64,000 nucleotides of DNA from Gammaproteobacteria bacterium (GCA_011389885.1 JAABTK010000002.1:21157-85156); one strand, 5' to 3'; shown: positions 50,811 to 59,854, numbered from the stretch's first letter. Numbers and translations are program-made. Notes: generated by a model from the sequence alone, not told the origin.

Positions 50811-53069
50811 ATGCGCCTAGCCCTGAAATACACCCTGCTGCTGGGCCTGGGCAATGTGACCTTACTGGTGCTGGTGATGCTAATGACCCATTTCTCCCTG
50901 CATCAAGAGGTCTCGGGGCTCCGGGAGCGTTTCGACGCCGCGGCCCGCGCCGATCACCAACGCCTGGCGGAGACCCATGCGCGCAGCGCCGTGGCCTTGA
51001 TCCGCCATCGGCTGTTCGACCCGCTGTTCGACAAGCGGGTGGGCGAGTTGGAGCGCATCATTCGCCATGACTTGGCGGCCTGGCCCGGCGTGCGCCGGGT
51101 CCTGATCGCCGACGCCGAAGGCCTTCTGCTGACCGACGGCAGCCTGAGCAACCAGGATTTTCTCACGCCGCTGGCCCTGCCCGCTAAGCCATCCACGGAC
51201 CAAGATTTCCAGCTAACGCCCGCGGACTACGGCTTTCGGCTCAGCTTCCCGGTCGCGGTGGAAAACACCTTGGCGGGCCATGTAGTGATAGAACTGGAAG
51301 ACGGCGAGCTGCACCAGCGCTTGCAGCGGCAGCGAACCCTGGTGGAGGAGAGCTTCAACGAGCTGCACGCCACCATGCATCGCACCGGGCTGCTCAGCAC
51401 CCTGTTGATCGCACTCATCGGCGCCCTGTTCTCCTACCGCCTATCGAAGACCTTATCGCACCCCTTGCGCGCGCTCATGCGCTCGGCCGAGCGCATGACC
51501 AACGGCGACCTGACCCACCGCATTGCGGGCGGCCCGAACAACGACCTCGGGGACCTGACCGCCGCCTTCAACCGCATGGCCGAGTCGCTGCAACGCAACA
51601 CCCTGCTGCTACAGAACGAAATCGCCGAACGCCGCCGCACCGAAGAACAACTGCGTTACTCCCGCGACTGCGCGGAAAGCGCGAACCAGGCCAAAAGCGC
51701 CTTTCTCGCCCACATGAGCCACGAGCTGCGCACGCCGCTGACCGCGATCCTCGGCTTCGGCCAACTGATGGATGGCGACCCGCACCTGCATCCGTCCCTG
51801 CGCAAACCGCTCGCCACCATCCAGCGCAGCGGAGAACACCTGCTGGCGGTGATTAACGACGTCCTGGATGCGGCCAAGACCGAAGCCGGCAAGACCGAAC
51901 TGCACCCCGAGGATTTCGACCTGCATCAGTTGCTTGAAGGCCTGAGCGAAATGCTCGGCTTTCGCGCCGGCGAAAAGGGCCTGCGCTTTCATTTGACCTG
52001 GAAGGACGACCTGCCCCGCCAGGTACGCGCAGATGTCCGCAAACTGCGCCAAATATTGCTAAATTTGCTCGGCAACGCGGTGAAATACACCGAACAAGGC
52101 GGCATCTACTTGCGCGCAGAGACCGAAACGCCGCCCCAGGCGCACGCGCTTCGGCTGTATTTTGAAGTGGAAGACACCGGCATCGGCATCACCGCAGAGC
52201 AATTGCCGCACCTCTTCGAGCCCTTTTACCAAACGCCGGAGTGCAGCCTGCGGCGCGACGGCACCGGGCTGGGACTCACCATCTCCCGCCAGTATGTACA
52301 GCTCATGGGCGGCGAAATCCAGGTGCGCAGCCGCCCCCGCCAAGGCTCCCGCTTCAGCTTTTCCATCGACGCGGCCGCCGCGACACGGCCGCCCGCAACG
52401 CCGGAAATCGAACCCGGCGTCCAAGTCACAGGCCTGGCCGAGGGGCAGCCGCGCTATCGGCTCTTAATCACCGACGACGACGCCCTCAGCCGCCAACTGC
52501 TGGTCGAGATGCTGCGCCCGCTGGGCTTTGAGGTGCGCGAATGCGCCAATGGCCGCGAGGCGGTGCAGGCCGCGCGCGACTGGCGCCCGCACTTAATCTG
52601 GATGGACCTGCAAATGCCCGAACTCGACGGCCGCCAGGCCACAGCAGCCATCCGCGCCTTGCCAAACCCGACACCGCGCCCGGTGATAGCGGCCCTAAGC
52701 GCCTGCGTATTCGCCAACAAGCGCGACGACCTGCTGCACGCCGGCTTCGACGAATGGCTGCACAAACCCTATTGCCGTAACGAAATCTTCGCCGTGCTCA
52801 CACGGCGCCTGGGCGTGCGCTACCGCTACGCCGCCCATCGGCCGGCGCAAAACACCACCAGCCCCTACCCCCTGTCCTCGGCCGGCCTCAGCCGCCTGCC
52901 CCCGGCATGGCGCAAGGCCTTCGCCGACGCCATCCCCGACCTCGACCGCGAGCGCCTGCTACAAATGCTCGACGAACTCAAAGACGCCCCCATCGCCTCA
53001 GCCCTGCGCCAGCGCGTGGAGATCTATGCCTATGATGAATTACTACGACTCTTCGAAGCCGCCGAATAA
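50811..53069 (+). CDS. Hybrid sensor histidine kinase (HAMP-HisKA-HATPase-REC)
   Basis: A 752-residue membrane kinase. Helix 1 at about residues 10-28, then a roughly 170-residue periplasmic domain, a second helix near 200-218 (TLLIALIGALFSYRL), HAMP (LSHPLRALMRSAERM), HisKA with His304 in HMSHELRTPLTAILGFG, HATPase (NLLGNAVKYTEQGG, DTGIGI, GTGLGL) and a receiver with Asp599 in LIWMDLQMPELDG. The C-terminal roughly 80 residues are helical without a clear HPt histidine. It overlaps the next kinase by 44 bases. Signal may come from the PhnD-like protein immediately upstream. Confidence 0.9.
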   Translation: MRLALKYTLLLGLGNVTLLVLVMLMTHFSLHQEVSGLRERFDAAARADHQRLAETHARSAVALIRHRLFDPLFDKRVGELERIIRHDLAAWPGVRRVLIADAEGLLLTDGSLSNQDFLTPLALPAKPSTDQDFQLTPADYGFRLSFPVAVENTLAGHVVIELEDGELHQRLQRQRTLVEESFNELHATMHRTGLLSTLLIALIGALFSYRLSKTLSHPLRALMRSAERMTNGDLTHRIAGGPNNDLGDLTAAFNRMAESLQRNTLLLQNEIAERRRTEEQLRYSRDCAESANQAKSAFLAHMSHELRTPLTAILGFGQLMDGDPHLHPSLRKPLATIQRSGEHLLAVINDVLDAAKTEAGKTELHPEDFDLHQLLEGLSEMLGFRAGEKGLRFHLTWKDDLPRQVRADVRKLRQILLNLLGNAVKYTEQGGIYLRAETETPPQAHALRLYFEVEDTGIGITAEQLPHLFEPFYQTPECSLRRDGTGLGLTISRQYVQLMGGEIQVRSRPRQGSRFSFSIDAAAATRPPATPEIEPGVQVTGLAEGQPRYRLLITDDDALSRQLLVEMLRPLGFEVRECANGREAVQAARDWRPHLIWMDLQMPELDGRQATAAIRALPNPTPRPVIAALSACVFANKRDDLLHAGFDEWLHKPYCRNEIFAVLTRRLGVRYRYAAHRPAQNTTSPYPLSSAGLSRLPPAWRKAFADAIPDLDRERLLQMLDELKDAPIASALRQRVEIYAYDELLRLFEAAE

Positions 53070-55353
53070 AGGCGACCAACCGCCGCCCGCCACCCACGCC
53101 GCGGGCGACATCCTGTTGGTGGACGACAACCCCGCCAACCTAGCGCAGCTGTCCGATCTGCTCAGCGGCCGCGGCTACCAGGTGCGCGCCTCGCCCAGTG
53201 GCGCGCTGGGGCTCAGGGCCGCCCGGCGCCGGCCGCCGGACCTGATTCTGCTCGACATCATGATGCCGGATCAAGACGGCATCGAGGTCTGCCGCACCCT
53301 AAAGGCCGATCCCGCCCTAGCCCCCGTGCCGGTGATCTTCATCAGCGCCTTGCAGGAAAGCCGAGACAAGCTCAAGGCCTTTGATGCCGGCGGCGTGGAC
53401 TTCATCACCAAGCCCTTCGACTTCAGTGAGGTGCTCAGCCGCGTGCGCACCCACCTCCAGCTCTATCGCCTGCAACGACAACTGGAAAACCAAAATCAGC
53501 GCTTGGAGCAACGGGTGGCGGAACGCACCGCGGAGCTGGAGCAGTCGCGCGAGAAATTCGCCAAGGCCTTCCAACAGGCCCCGGTGATGGTGGCCTTAAG
53601 CGAACTCCAGGGCGGCCGCTTCCGCGAAGTAAATCAAACCCTATGCCGCAAATCCGGCTTCACCGCAGACGAACTGCTGGGGCGAACCGCGTCGGAAATG
53701 GGCCTGGTCAGCGCCGCGGACGAAAGGCAAGTGGAACGCCGGTTGCGCAGACACGGGCAAATCCACGGCATGGGCCTGACCCTGAACGCACGCTCGGGCA
53801 AGCAGCGCGAATGCCAGCTATTCGCCCAAACCCTGCGCATCGGCCAAGAGCCCTGCGCGGTGATCCTGCTAGAGGACATGAGCAAGCATAACAAGACCGA
53901 ACGCAAACTACGCCGGGCCAAACAAAGCGCCGAGGCCGCCAACCAGGCCAAGAGCGCCTTCCTCGCCAACATGAGCCACGAACTGCGCACCCCGTTGAAC
54001 AGCATCCTGGGTTACGCCCAGGTATTGCAGACCCGCCCCGACGTCGGCCCCGAGGCCCGCCGGCGCCTGGAGGTGATGCAACGCAGCGGCCAATACCTGC
54101 TGACCCTGATTAACGACCTGCTAGACCTGACCAAGATCGAACTCAACCGGGTCGAATTGTCGTTCGAGACCATGGAGCTAAAAGGCCTGCTCGACTCCCA
54201 GGTCGAGCTGTTCAGCCTGCGCGCCCGCCAAAAAGGCATCGGCTTTCGTATGGAAATCCGTAGCGAACTGCCGCCACTACTGCGAACCGACGAACGCAGG
54301 CTGCGCCAAGTGCTGATCAACCTGCTGAGCAACGCCGTCAAATTCACCGAAAAAGGCGAAGTCACATTAGCGGTGAGCTATCATCAAGGCCATCTGTTAA
54401 TCGAGGTCACCGACACCGGCATCGGCATCCCCGAAGACCGACTCGACCAGGTGTTCGAGCCCTTCGCGCAAGCCGGCGAGCGCAACTATCGCGCCCAAGG
54501 CACCGGCCTGGGGCTGACCATCACCCGCCGACTCCTAAAGCTCATGGGCGCCGAGCTGGAGGCGGAAAGCCGCCCCGGTCACGGCAGCCGATTCTCCATC
54601 CGCATCCCGGCCCCGCCGGTCCTGCGCCAGGACCACACCCCGAAGCATGCGCCGCCGCTTGCAGTCGCCGGTTATCGCGCCCTGTCGCCACTCCCCCCCG
54701 CGGCCCGTTTTCGCGTGCTGGCGACGGACGACGACACCGACAACCGCAACCTATTGCGGGAATGGTTAGAGCCGCTGGGGTTCGAGGTCTTGGAGGCCGC
54801 TAATGGCTGGGAGGCCGTGCGCACCGCCACCGCCGCCCATCCGCATATAATCCTAATGGACCTGGTGATGCCCGAAATGGACGGCCTCAAGGCCACGCGC
54901 ATTATCCGCGACGACCCCGAATTGGCCCCCGTCCCGATTATCGCGGTCTCCGCCAGCGCCACCCATACCGACCGCAGCCGCACCTTCGATGCCGGCTGCA
55001 ACGACCACCTGAGCAAACCGCTATTGCGGGATGATTTGCTGCAAATCCTGGCCAAAAACCTGCCGCTAACCTGGATTGAGGCCGCCGAAAAGGCCCCCCA
55101 ACCACCCGCCCCCAATCCCGAGGCCGATCAGGACGACGCCGCCCTCGACGCACTCACCCCCAACCAATGGGCGCGCCTCAAAGACACCCTCGACGACGGC
55201 AACCCGCAGCACATCGACAGCCTCCTCACCGAACTCGACGCCGGGCGCTCCTTGGTCCTCGTGGCCCGACTGCGGGAAATGCTGTGGTCTTTCGAATTAA
55301 ACCGCCTCCGCGAAATCGCAACCCGGGGCGCCCAAAAGGCCCCGTCCCCTTAG
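53026..55353 (+). CDS. Soluble hybrid histidine kinase (REC-PAS-HisKA-HATPase-REC)
   Basis: A 775-residue cytoplasmic protein without membrane helices. Receiver 1 (about 27-145) has Asp77 in LILLDIMMPDQDG. A coiled coil follows, then a PAS domain (about 185-300: FAKAFQQAPVMVALSELQGG), HisKA with His318 in NMSHELRTPLNSILGYA, HATPase (NLLSNAVKFTEKG, GTGLGLTITR) and receiver 2 with Asp612 in IILMDLVMPEMDG. A short C-terminal helical region follows. The overlap with the upstream kinase (GGAG 4 bases before 53026) implies coupled expression, and the first receiver is the likely phosphate acceptor from that kinase. No output regulator is adjacent. Confidence 0.9.
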   Translation: MPMMNYYDSSKPPNKGDQPPPATHAAGDILLVDDNPANLAQLSDLLSGRGYQVRASPSGALGLRAARRRPPDLILLDIMMPDQDGIEVCRTLKADPALAPVPVIFISALQESRDKLKAFDAGGVDFITKPFDFSEVLSRVRTHLQLYRLQRQLENQNQRLEQRVAERTAELEQSREKFAKAFQQAPVMVALSELQGGRFREVNQTLCRKSGFTADELLGRTASEMGLVSAADERQVERRLRRHGQIHGMGLTLNARSGKQRECQLFAQTLRIGQEPCAVILLEDMSKHNKTERKLRRAKQSAEAANQAKSAFLANMSHELRTPLNSILGYAQVLQTRPDVGPEARRRLEVMQRSGQYLLTLINDLLDLTKIELNRVELSFETMELKGLLDSQVELFSLRARQKGIGFRMEIRSELPPLLRTDERRLRQVLINLLSNAVKFTEKGEVTLAVSYHQGHLLIEVTDTGIGIPEDRLDQVFEPFAQAGERNYRAQGTGLGLTITRRLLKLMGAELEAESRPGHGSRFSIRIPAPPVLRQDHTPKHAPPLAVAGYRALSPLPPAARFRVLATDDDTDNRNLLREWLEPLGFEVLEAANGWEAVRTATAAHPHIILMDLVMPEMDGLKATRIIRDDPELAPVPIIAVSASATHTDRSRTFDAGCNDHLSKPLLRDDLLQILAKNLPLTWIEAAEKAPQPPAPNPEADQDDAALDALTPNQWARLKDTLDDGNPQHIDSLLTELDAGRSLVLVARLREMLWSFELNRLREIATRGAQKAPSP

Positions 55354-55635
55354 GCTGGCACAGCCGCGCCTAAATATCGGAAACAACCCTGGCGCCTGCG
55401 GAGTGCAGCGTCTAAAGCTTGAGGTTTTACATTTGAAAAAACCCGGTCGCGGAGACTCATGCGGGCGCGAAGCGAGATGGGCCATTGAACCGCGAATGGA
55501 CGCGAATGGACGCGAAAATTCACTTTTATTCGTGCGCAGGCGTACTAGCGCCTAGCCGGGCTTGGGGGCTTCGTTCACCTAATCACCAATCGCTAATTTG
55601 AACCACAGGTAAACACGGATGGACACTGATAGCCG

Positions 55636-55698
55636 GATGGGCAAAGGCGCCCCCAAAAACCCTCAAAGATCCATCGACCTTTCAGCGCCGCGCCCATC
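55636..55698 (+). repeat. GATGGGC...GCCCATC palindromic-ended repeat, unit 1
   Basis: 63 bases beginning GATGGGCAAAGGCGCCCCC and ending TCAGCGCCGCGCCCATC. The ends are 7-bp inverted repeats. A near copy lies at 57697-57759, differing mainly in the middle. Confidence 0.8.
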
Positions 55699-55800
55699 AG
55701 CGGCCCTAAAACTTGCTGTACCTGTGGTTTAGAATATTCCCTCCAAACACCAATCTGTGTTTATCCGTGTCCATCTGTGGTTCTTTAACAGGACACCTGT

Positions 55801-55861
55801 GATGGGCACGGCGCTGATAGATCGCGACCAAAGCCAAGACCGGGGAGCGCCTTTGCCCATC
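55801..55861 (-). repeat. GATGGGC...GCCCATC repeat, unit 2 (inverted)
   Basis: 61 bases. On the minus strand it reads GATGGGCAAAGGCGCTCCCC at the start and TCAGCGCCGTGCCCATC at the end, so its termini match unit 1 while its centre differs. A near copy in the same orientation lies at 57773-57834. Confidence 0.8.
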
Positions 55862-55943
55862 GCCCTCTGCGTTCCTAAATGGCGCGGTCTCCGTATCGGG
55901 ACATCCTTATACCCTCTTGGTATAAAAACCTCCGCCACTCGCC

Positions 55944-56786
55944 CTAATCCTGAATCACGATCTCCACCCGGCGATTCTTCAACCGGCCGGCATCGGTGGC
56001 GTTATCCGCCACCGGTCTAGTCTCGCCCAGGCCCAGGGTGCGGATGCGCCGCGAATCAATGCCGCGGCTCGCCAACGCGTCCTTCACCGACAGCGCGCGC
56101 CGCTCGGACAGGCGCTGGTTGTATTCCTCACTACCCACGCTGTCCGTATGGCCCTCAATCAACAAGCTTTTGCCCGGATATTCACGCATGAACTGGGCCA
56201 ATCGGTCGATGGTGTCCATCGCCCCGGGCAGCAAATCCGCCTTGCCGGTGGCGAACAGCACATCACCCAGCGTCATCACCATGCCGCGGGCGGTCTTCTC
56301 CGCCTGCAAGGCCTTCAGCTCCTGTTGCAGCTTGCGCGTCTCGGCCAAGGCTTGCTCCCGCTCGCGCACCGCCTGCTCCCGCTCCTGTTGCGCCATCGCG
56401 CTCTCGGCGCGCGCCCGATTGGCCTCCAACTCACGCATTTCGAGCTGCACCTGACCCTGCTCCCGACCGAGCCGCGCCAACGCCTCCTGCGCCAGCTTCT
56501 TCTCGGTCACCGCCTGCGCCGCCCCCACGCGGCGCTCGCCGATGTAGGCATAGGCCTCCATTTCATCCGCGCTTTCGGTGACCTGCGCCTGGTTCAAGGC
56601 CTGCTCGGCCCGACCCAGCTCGGTCGCGGCATATCGCAACACCTCAGGATCGGCCTTCGCATCGGCATAAGCCCGCTCCGCATTCAACAGCGCCTGACTC
56701 TTGGGCATGCCCCCGCAGCCCCCCAGCAGGGTCGCCACGGCCAGGGTCAGGCCGACGGCCTGCCGCGGTTTATTCGCGTATTTCAT
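55944..56786 (-). CDS. DUF4398/OmpA-like lipoprotein
   Basis: A 280-residue lipoprotein with lipobox LLGGC near residue 24. Residues 30-115 match DUF4398 (LLNAERAYADAKADPEVLRY, AATELGRAEQALNQAQ). Then comes a coiled coil rich in Glu, Gln and Arg, then a C-terminal OmpA peptidoglycan-binding domain: LFATGKADLLPGAMDTIDRL, IEGHTDSVGSEEYNQRLSER, RIRTLGLGETRPVADN. The protein probably links the outer membrane to peptidoglycan. Downstream of the second DUF4398 gene by 24 bases, so the two are likely cotranscribed. Confidence 0.9.
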   Translation of the reverse strand: MKYANKPRQAVGLTLAVATLLGGCGGMPKSQALLNAERAYADAKADPEVLRYAATELGRAEQALNQAQVTESADEMEAYAYIGERRVGAAQAVTEKKLAQEALARLGREQGQVQLEMRELEANRARAESAMAQQEREQAVREREQALAETRKLQQELKALQAEKTARGMVMTLGDVLFATGKADLLPGAMDTIDRLAQFMREYPGKSLLIEGHTDSVGSEEYNQRLSERRALSVKDALASRGIDSRRIRTLGLGETRPVADNATDAGRLKNRRVEIVIQD

Positions 56787-56810
56787 CTGGTTTTTTCTCC
56801 CGGTCTCGGA

Positions 56811-57185
56811 TCAGCGATTGGAACGCGCGCGTTCGATCTCGTCACGCAAAATGCGAATGCTCGACTCCAGCTCCGCCACTGCCCGCTGCACCTCCGCAGC
56901 GCCGGCCTTGGCCTGCGCAAGCTCCGCATCCGCCTGCGCCTCCAGCGCCAGCAAACGGGCCTCCTCGAACGCCTCCGCCGCCATCGCCCGCTCCGCGGCC
57001 GTAAGCTTGGTTTGCGCGCGATCCAGCGCCACCGGCGCATACCGCGCAGCCTCCTGACTTTGGGCGTTCTGAAACGTCGTCTTAGCCGCCGACAACTCAG
57101 CCACCGGCGCAGGCGTGCTGCTGCAACCCGCAACCGCCAGCAAAAGCACCCCAGCAACGGGCACACAGGGCCTAATGGTTCTCAC
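56811..57185 (-). CDS. DUF4398 lipoprotein
   Basis: A 124-residue lipoprotein with signal RTIRPCVPVAGVLLLAVAGC (lipobox LAVAGC). The rest is helical: LSAAKTTFQNAQSQEAARYA, PVALDRAQTKLTAAERAM, then LALEAQADAELAQAKAGAAE. A GTG at 57185 is chosen because GAGGAG lies six bases upstream, and an ATG six codons earlier would place that purine run inside the gene. It pairs with the OmpA-like protein just downstream. DUF4398 function is unknown. Envelope association is inferred. Confidence 0.78.
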   Translation of the reverse strand: MRTIRPCVPVAGVLLLAVAGCSSTPAPVAELSAAKTTFQNAQSQEAARYAPVALDRAQTKLTAAERAMAAEAFEEARLLALEAQADAELAQAKAGAAEVQRAVAELESSIRILRDEIERARSNR

Positions 57186-57696
57186 TACGCTCTCCTCGGT
57201 CATTGGATGGAATTCAATAATCGCAAAACCTCGTCTCGCCCGCCCCCAGCGGGCCATCGTCTCACCGCCGGGCCGAACGACGACCCTGCAACGGAGACCC
57301 CAAGTGTACGCCACTCCGCCTGCACTTACCGTGAAAGATTACCGCACCCCCCCCAAAAGCATCCCTAGCAGGCCTGCGCTCAAAAACCGGAAACAACGCC
57401 ATTCAGGAACGCAGAGGCCGCAGAGGACCGCAGAAAGCGCGGAGGGATTTCGCATGGGAACGCGGGGAAAGCCCCCGTGGGAGCGGATCGCATCCGCGAT
57501 GCCCGCGCCCGGAGTAGAGACCTTAGTCGGCCCGAACGAAGCCTCAAAGCCACTGCCCGCGGACCGCAGCGCGGTCAAGACCGCATTCCCATACGGCGCA
57601 TGGGAACGAGAGAAAACCAAGATTGCGCCGGATTTTTGATTCGTATTCAAGGCGCGCCGCCACCCGCGCATAGCGAGCACCGCATCCTAGCCGCAG

Positions 57697-57759
57697 GATG
57701 GGCAAAGACGCTCCCGCAAACCCTCAAAGATCTATCAACCTTTCAGCGCCGCGCCCATC
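57697..57759 (+). repeat. GATGGGC...GCCCATC repeat, unit 3
   Basis: 63 bases starting GATGGGCAAAGACGCTCCCG and ending TCAGCGCCGCGCCCATC. The middle ACCCTCAAAGATCTATCAAC closely follows unit 1 at 55636-55698. Confidence 0.8.
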
Positions 57760-57772
57760 AGGGGGCGCCTTC

Positions 57773-57834
57773 GATGGCACGGCGCTGATAGATCGCGACC
57801 AAAAAAAATGACCCGGGGCGCGCCTTTGCCCATC
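57773..57834 (-). repeat. GATGGGC...GCCCATC repeat, unit 4 (inverted)
   Basis: About 62 bases, inverted, only 13 bases after unit 3. CACGGCGCTGATAGATCGCG and the CCTTTGCCCATC end match unit 2. One G of the outer GATGGGC is missing. Units 3 and 4 form a head-to-head pair like units 1 and 2. Confidence 0.8.
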
Positions 57835-57996
57835 CATTTACCTTTATTCGCTGACCCGTTTATTCCGTCAGGATGAAAGTACTCAGGAACGACAATCGTT
57901 AACCCGACACCTTCTGCCGATCTCCCCGACGCCCTCAGAAGCAATAACGAATATCGACGCCGAAGGTGCGTGGCGGGCCGGACGCGCTCGAACCGT

Positions 57997-58572
57997 TCAG
58001 GCAGGCAAAGAGATATCCCGATAGATTTCGCCAAGCGGCAACTCCGCCTCGATCACCGGCAAAGGCAGGATCTCCGCCAGACCTCGGTACTCATGCAACA
58101 CCCACTCCACCCCGTCCGCCGAACGCCGGAAGCGCTCCACCAGCACCTTCTCAGCATCCACCAGCACATAGTCGCTGAGCCCGGGGATAGAGCGGAAGTG
58201 CATAAACTTGTCGCCGGGGTCGAAGCCCTCCGTGCTCGGGGAAAGCACCTCGAAAATCACCACCGGATTATGCAGCGTACGATCGTTGTCCGATAGATCC
58301 GGACTGCCGCAGAACACCGAAACATCCGGGTAAGCATCCAGTCCCGACGGCGTGTGAATCCGCATGTCGCTGTTCAGCGGCTCGCAGGGCCGTACCCGGC
58401 TTCGACGGTTCATCACCGCGGAAACGATATTGCGGGCAATCCTGGAATGATTGAGCGTCCCCCCTGTCATGGCGAAGACCTCGCCATCTAGGAACTGATG
58501 ACGCAAGCCGGACTGTTCCTCCAGCGCGAGGTATTGATCTCGAGTGATCTGATTCTGTAACGCCTGCGACAT
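57997..58572 (-). CDS. Uma2 family protein (PD-(D/E)XK fold)
   Basis: A 191-residue Uma2/DUF820 protein. The sequence shows LEEQSGLRHQFLDGEVFAMT, the conserved pattern NSDMRIHTPSGLDAYPDVSV with the catalytic-type Asp, and NPVVIFEVLSPSTEGFDPGD with Glu-x-Leu-S-P. YVLVDAEKVLVERFRR follows. Uma2 proteins have a restriction-endonuclease-like fold and are often mobile. Their biological role is mostly unknown. It stands alone within repeat-rich DNA. Confidence 0.9.
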   Translation of the reverse strand: MSQALQNQITRDQYLALEEQSGLRHQFLDGEVFAMTGGTLNHSRIARNIVSAVMNRRSRVRPCEPLNSDMRIHTPSGLDAYPDVSVFCGSPDLSDNDRTLHNPVVIFEVLSPSTEGFDPGDKFMHFRSIPGLSDYVLVDAEKVLVERFRRSADGVEWVLHEYRGLAEILPLPVIEAELPLGEIYRDISLPA

Positions 58573-58935
58573 GGCTCGGCCCCCGTTGCTGCCCGGACGG
58601 GAAAGTATAGCAGACCGGAAGCGGGCGACCTATTCCCCCCACACGCCCCGGTCCGCCCGAGCGCTACGTCGATGCGCAGGCCCGTCGCATGGTTCCCACG
58701 CTCCAGCGTGGGAACCCAGCCCGGGGCGCTCTAGCGCCGATGGCCGGGCAGAGTACGGCGGCTAGCGCCCTAGGCTGCCAAAATCACTCGTTCCCAGGCT
58801 CCGCCTGGGAATGCAGTCGGCAGGCTCTGCCTGCCGAGCCCCTCGCGAAGCGGAGCTTCGTGTACCGGGTTCCCAGGCAGAGCCTGGGAACCAGTCGACC
58901 AGTCGACCATTCGATTCGCGGCCTATGTCATGGCG
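58573..58935. repeat. GTTCCCA multi-hairpin element
   Basis: No gene. Hairpins in series: GGTTCCCACGCT/AGCGTGGGAACC (58691-58716), TTCCCAGGC/GCCTGGGAA (58791-58811), CGGCAGGC/GCCTGCCG (58818-58836), GCGAAGCGGAGCTTCG (about 58845-58860) and GGTTCCCAGGC/GCCTGGGAACC (58868-58892). Related to the element at 44639-44740. Confidence 0.75.
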
Positions 58936-59211
58936 TCAGAAAGGAATATCATCGTCTTCCGGGTCAGCTGCGTCGTGGCTATATTCCACGCTCTGGGGTT
59001 CGGGTTCCATGTACTCCCAGAGTTCATTCTGGTGCAACCAGATCGGGTCGGCGTTTTGCCGGATGAATTCATCGACATCCATGCCGTCGATGGTTTCCGG
59101 TCTCCTGACCCTGACCTGTTTTCCGTTCATAAAGACCGTCATGTACTTTTTTTGACGCTCTTTCTTGGCCCGTTTTTGCGCCGGGGTGAGTTTTTTCTTG
59201 GGTTTGGCCAT
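58936..59211 (-). CDS. Small conserved-looking protein of unknown function
   Basis: A 91-residue protein, MAKPKKKLTPAQKRAKKERQ, with a strongly basic first 30 residues and an acidic end (PEDDDIPF). The middle KYMTVFMNGKQVRVRRPETI, then DGMDVDEFIRQNADPIWLHQ, looks like a compact folded unit. Composition (basic start, W/Q/H core) recalls small nucleic-acid-associated or toxin-antitoxin-neighbour proteins, but no family could be named. ATG at 59211 preceded by GAAAGAAACAGC, a weak ribosome binding site. Confidence 0.6.
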   Translation of the reverse strand: MAKPKKKLTPAQKRAKKERQKKYMTVFMNGKQVRVRRPETIDGMDVDEFIRQNADPIWLHQNELWEYMEPEPQSVEYSHDAADPEDDDIPF

Positions 59212-59360
59212 GCTGTTTCTTTCGCGTGAGTCTCTTTGCGGAAGGGTGCGGTTCGGTGGTAACCGCTCAGGCCCCTTGTCCGTCGGGGGAGTTCTGGGGA
59301 GGGGGAGCGACTGATAATCAAGTCATGGTGTTTCTGCATACGCCAGCCCCTCTCCCTAAC

Positions 59361-59380
59361 CCCCTCTCCGTTGAGAGGGG
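59361..59380. terminator. Perfect 8-bp hairpin downstream of the 38-codon frame
   Basis: CCCCTCTC and GAGAGGGG pair around a 4-base loop CGTT. It lies 9 bases beyond the 38-residue frame on the minus strand, but has no T tract. It belongs to a common type of intergenic repeat (CCCTCTCCCTAACCCC...) and may not be a terminator. Confidence 0.3.
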
Positions 59381-59389
59381 ACTGAACGG

Positions 59390-59506
59390 TTACCCTGTCA
59401 GGTATCCTTCTGCATTTTCATGAAATTTCTTGGCCTTTTCAGGGGTGTTCGTGACGATAAACCAATCTTCGTGATGATCGTCGGTGGTCACCTGGAATAG
59501 TTTCAT
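59390..59506 (-). CDS. Very small protein, perhaps a truncated gene
   Basis: A 38-residue frame beginning MKLFQVTTDDHHEDWFIVTN and ending ENAEGYLTG. The DDHHEDWFIV core looks genuine. The frame ends at a repeat-derived sequence (59361-59390), which suggests that an original longer C-terminus was cut by repeat insertion. An ATG 34 codons upstream is in-frame but adds low-complexity Pro/Ser/Arg sequence. Confidence 0.4.
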   Translation of the reverse strand: MKLFQVTTDDHHEDWFIVTNTPEKAKKFHENAEGYLTG

Positions 59507-59854
59507 AACCTTTGGCCTGTGGTTCGATTGCCTATCGGGAAAAGATAGCGGGCTTGCCCTAGGAGCGTCAATGCTTGTCGGCGGTGTCGGCGTAGCTAGG
59601 CGTCGCATCCAGGCCAGTGCTCGAAATGCGGGCCTTGATCATCGTTCCGGCCATCTTAGGCCGCTCAGGACGAACGCGCCGCCGTAAGCGGTTGATTCTA
59701 CGCGCCAACGCGACCTATCTAACGCACTTATTTCAGGGTATTGGCCGGATGGATGACCAAGGCCGAAATGTGACGCGCTGCCTTTACCTTGATGCGGTTT
59801 TCTGTGAAAAATGGTGGTTTGGCGGAAAGCGTCGAGAGAAAACGGGAGACAGTC

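Larger units (their letters stand above)
55354..55943. repeat. 590-base repeat island
   Basis: No gene. From left: mosaic pieces (TATCGGAAACAACCCTGGCG at about 55375), a GGGCCATTGAACCGCGAATG block at 55483, TGCGCAGGCGTACTAGCG at about 55533, GAACCACAGGTAAACACGGA at about 55599 and its inverted partner near 55750-55783, the GATGGGC units at 55636 and 55801, and a CTCTGCGTTCCTAAATGGCG piece at about 55865. Families alternate in both orientations. Confidence 0.7.
57186..57996. repeat. 811-base gap with mosaic repeats and GATGGGC pair
   Basis: No gene recognised. A mosaic copy lies at about 57378-57450 (CCGGAAACAACGCCATTCAG, GAACGCAGAGGCCGCAGAGG). One diverged REP-like copy is at 57477-57500. 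The GATGGGC unit pair is at 57697-57834. From 57850 to 57996 open frames exist on both strands but none has family similarity. Confidence 0.6.

Noticed and set aside
57735..58034. 99-codon minus-strand frame with VVPEYFHPDG
   Set aside because: No recognised family. It overlaps the GATGGGC repeats and the Uma2 gene, and has no ribosome binding site.
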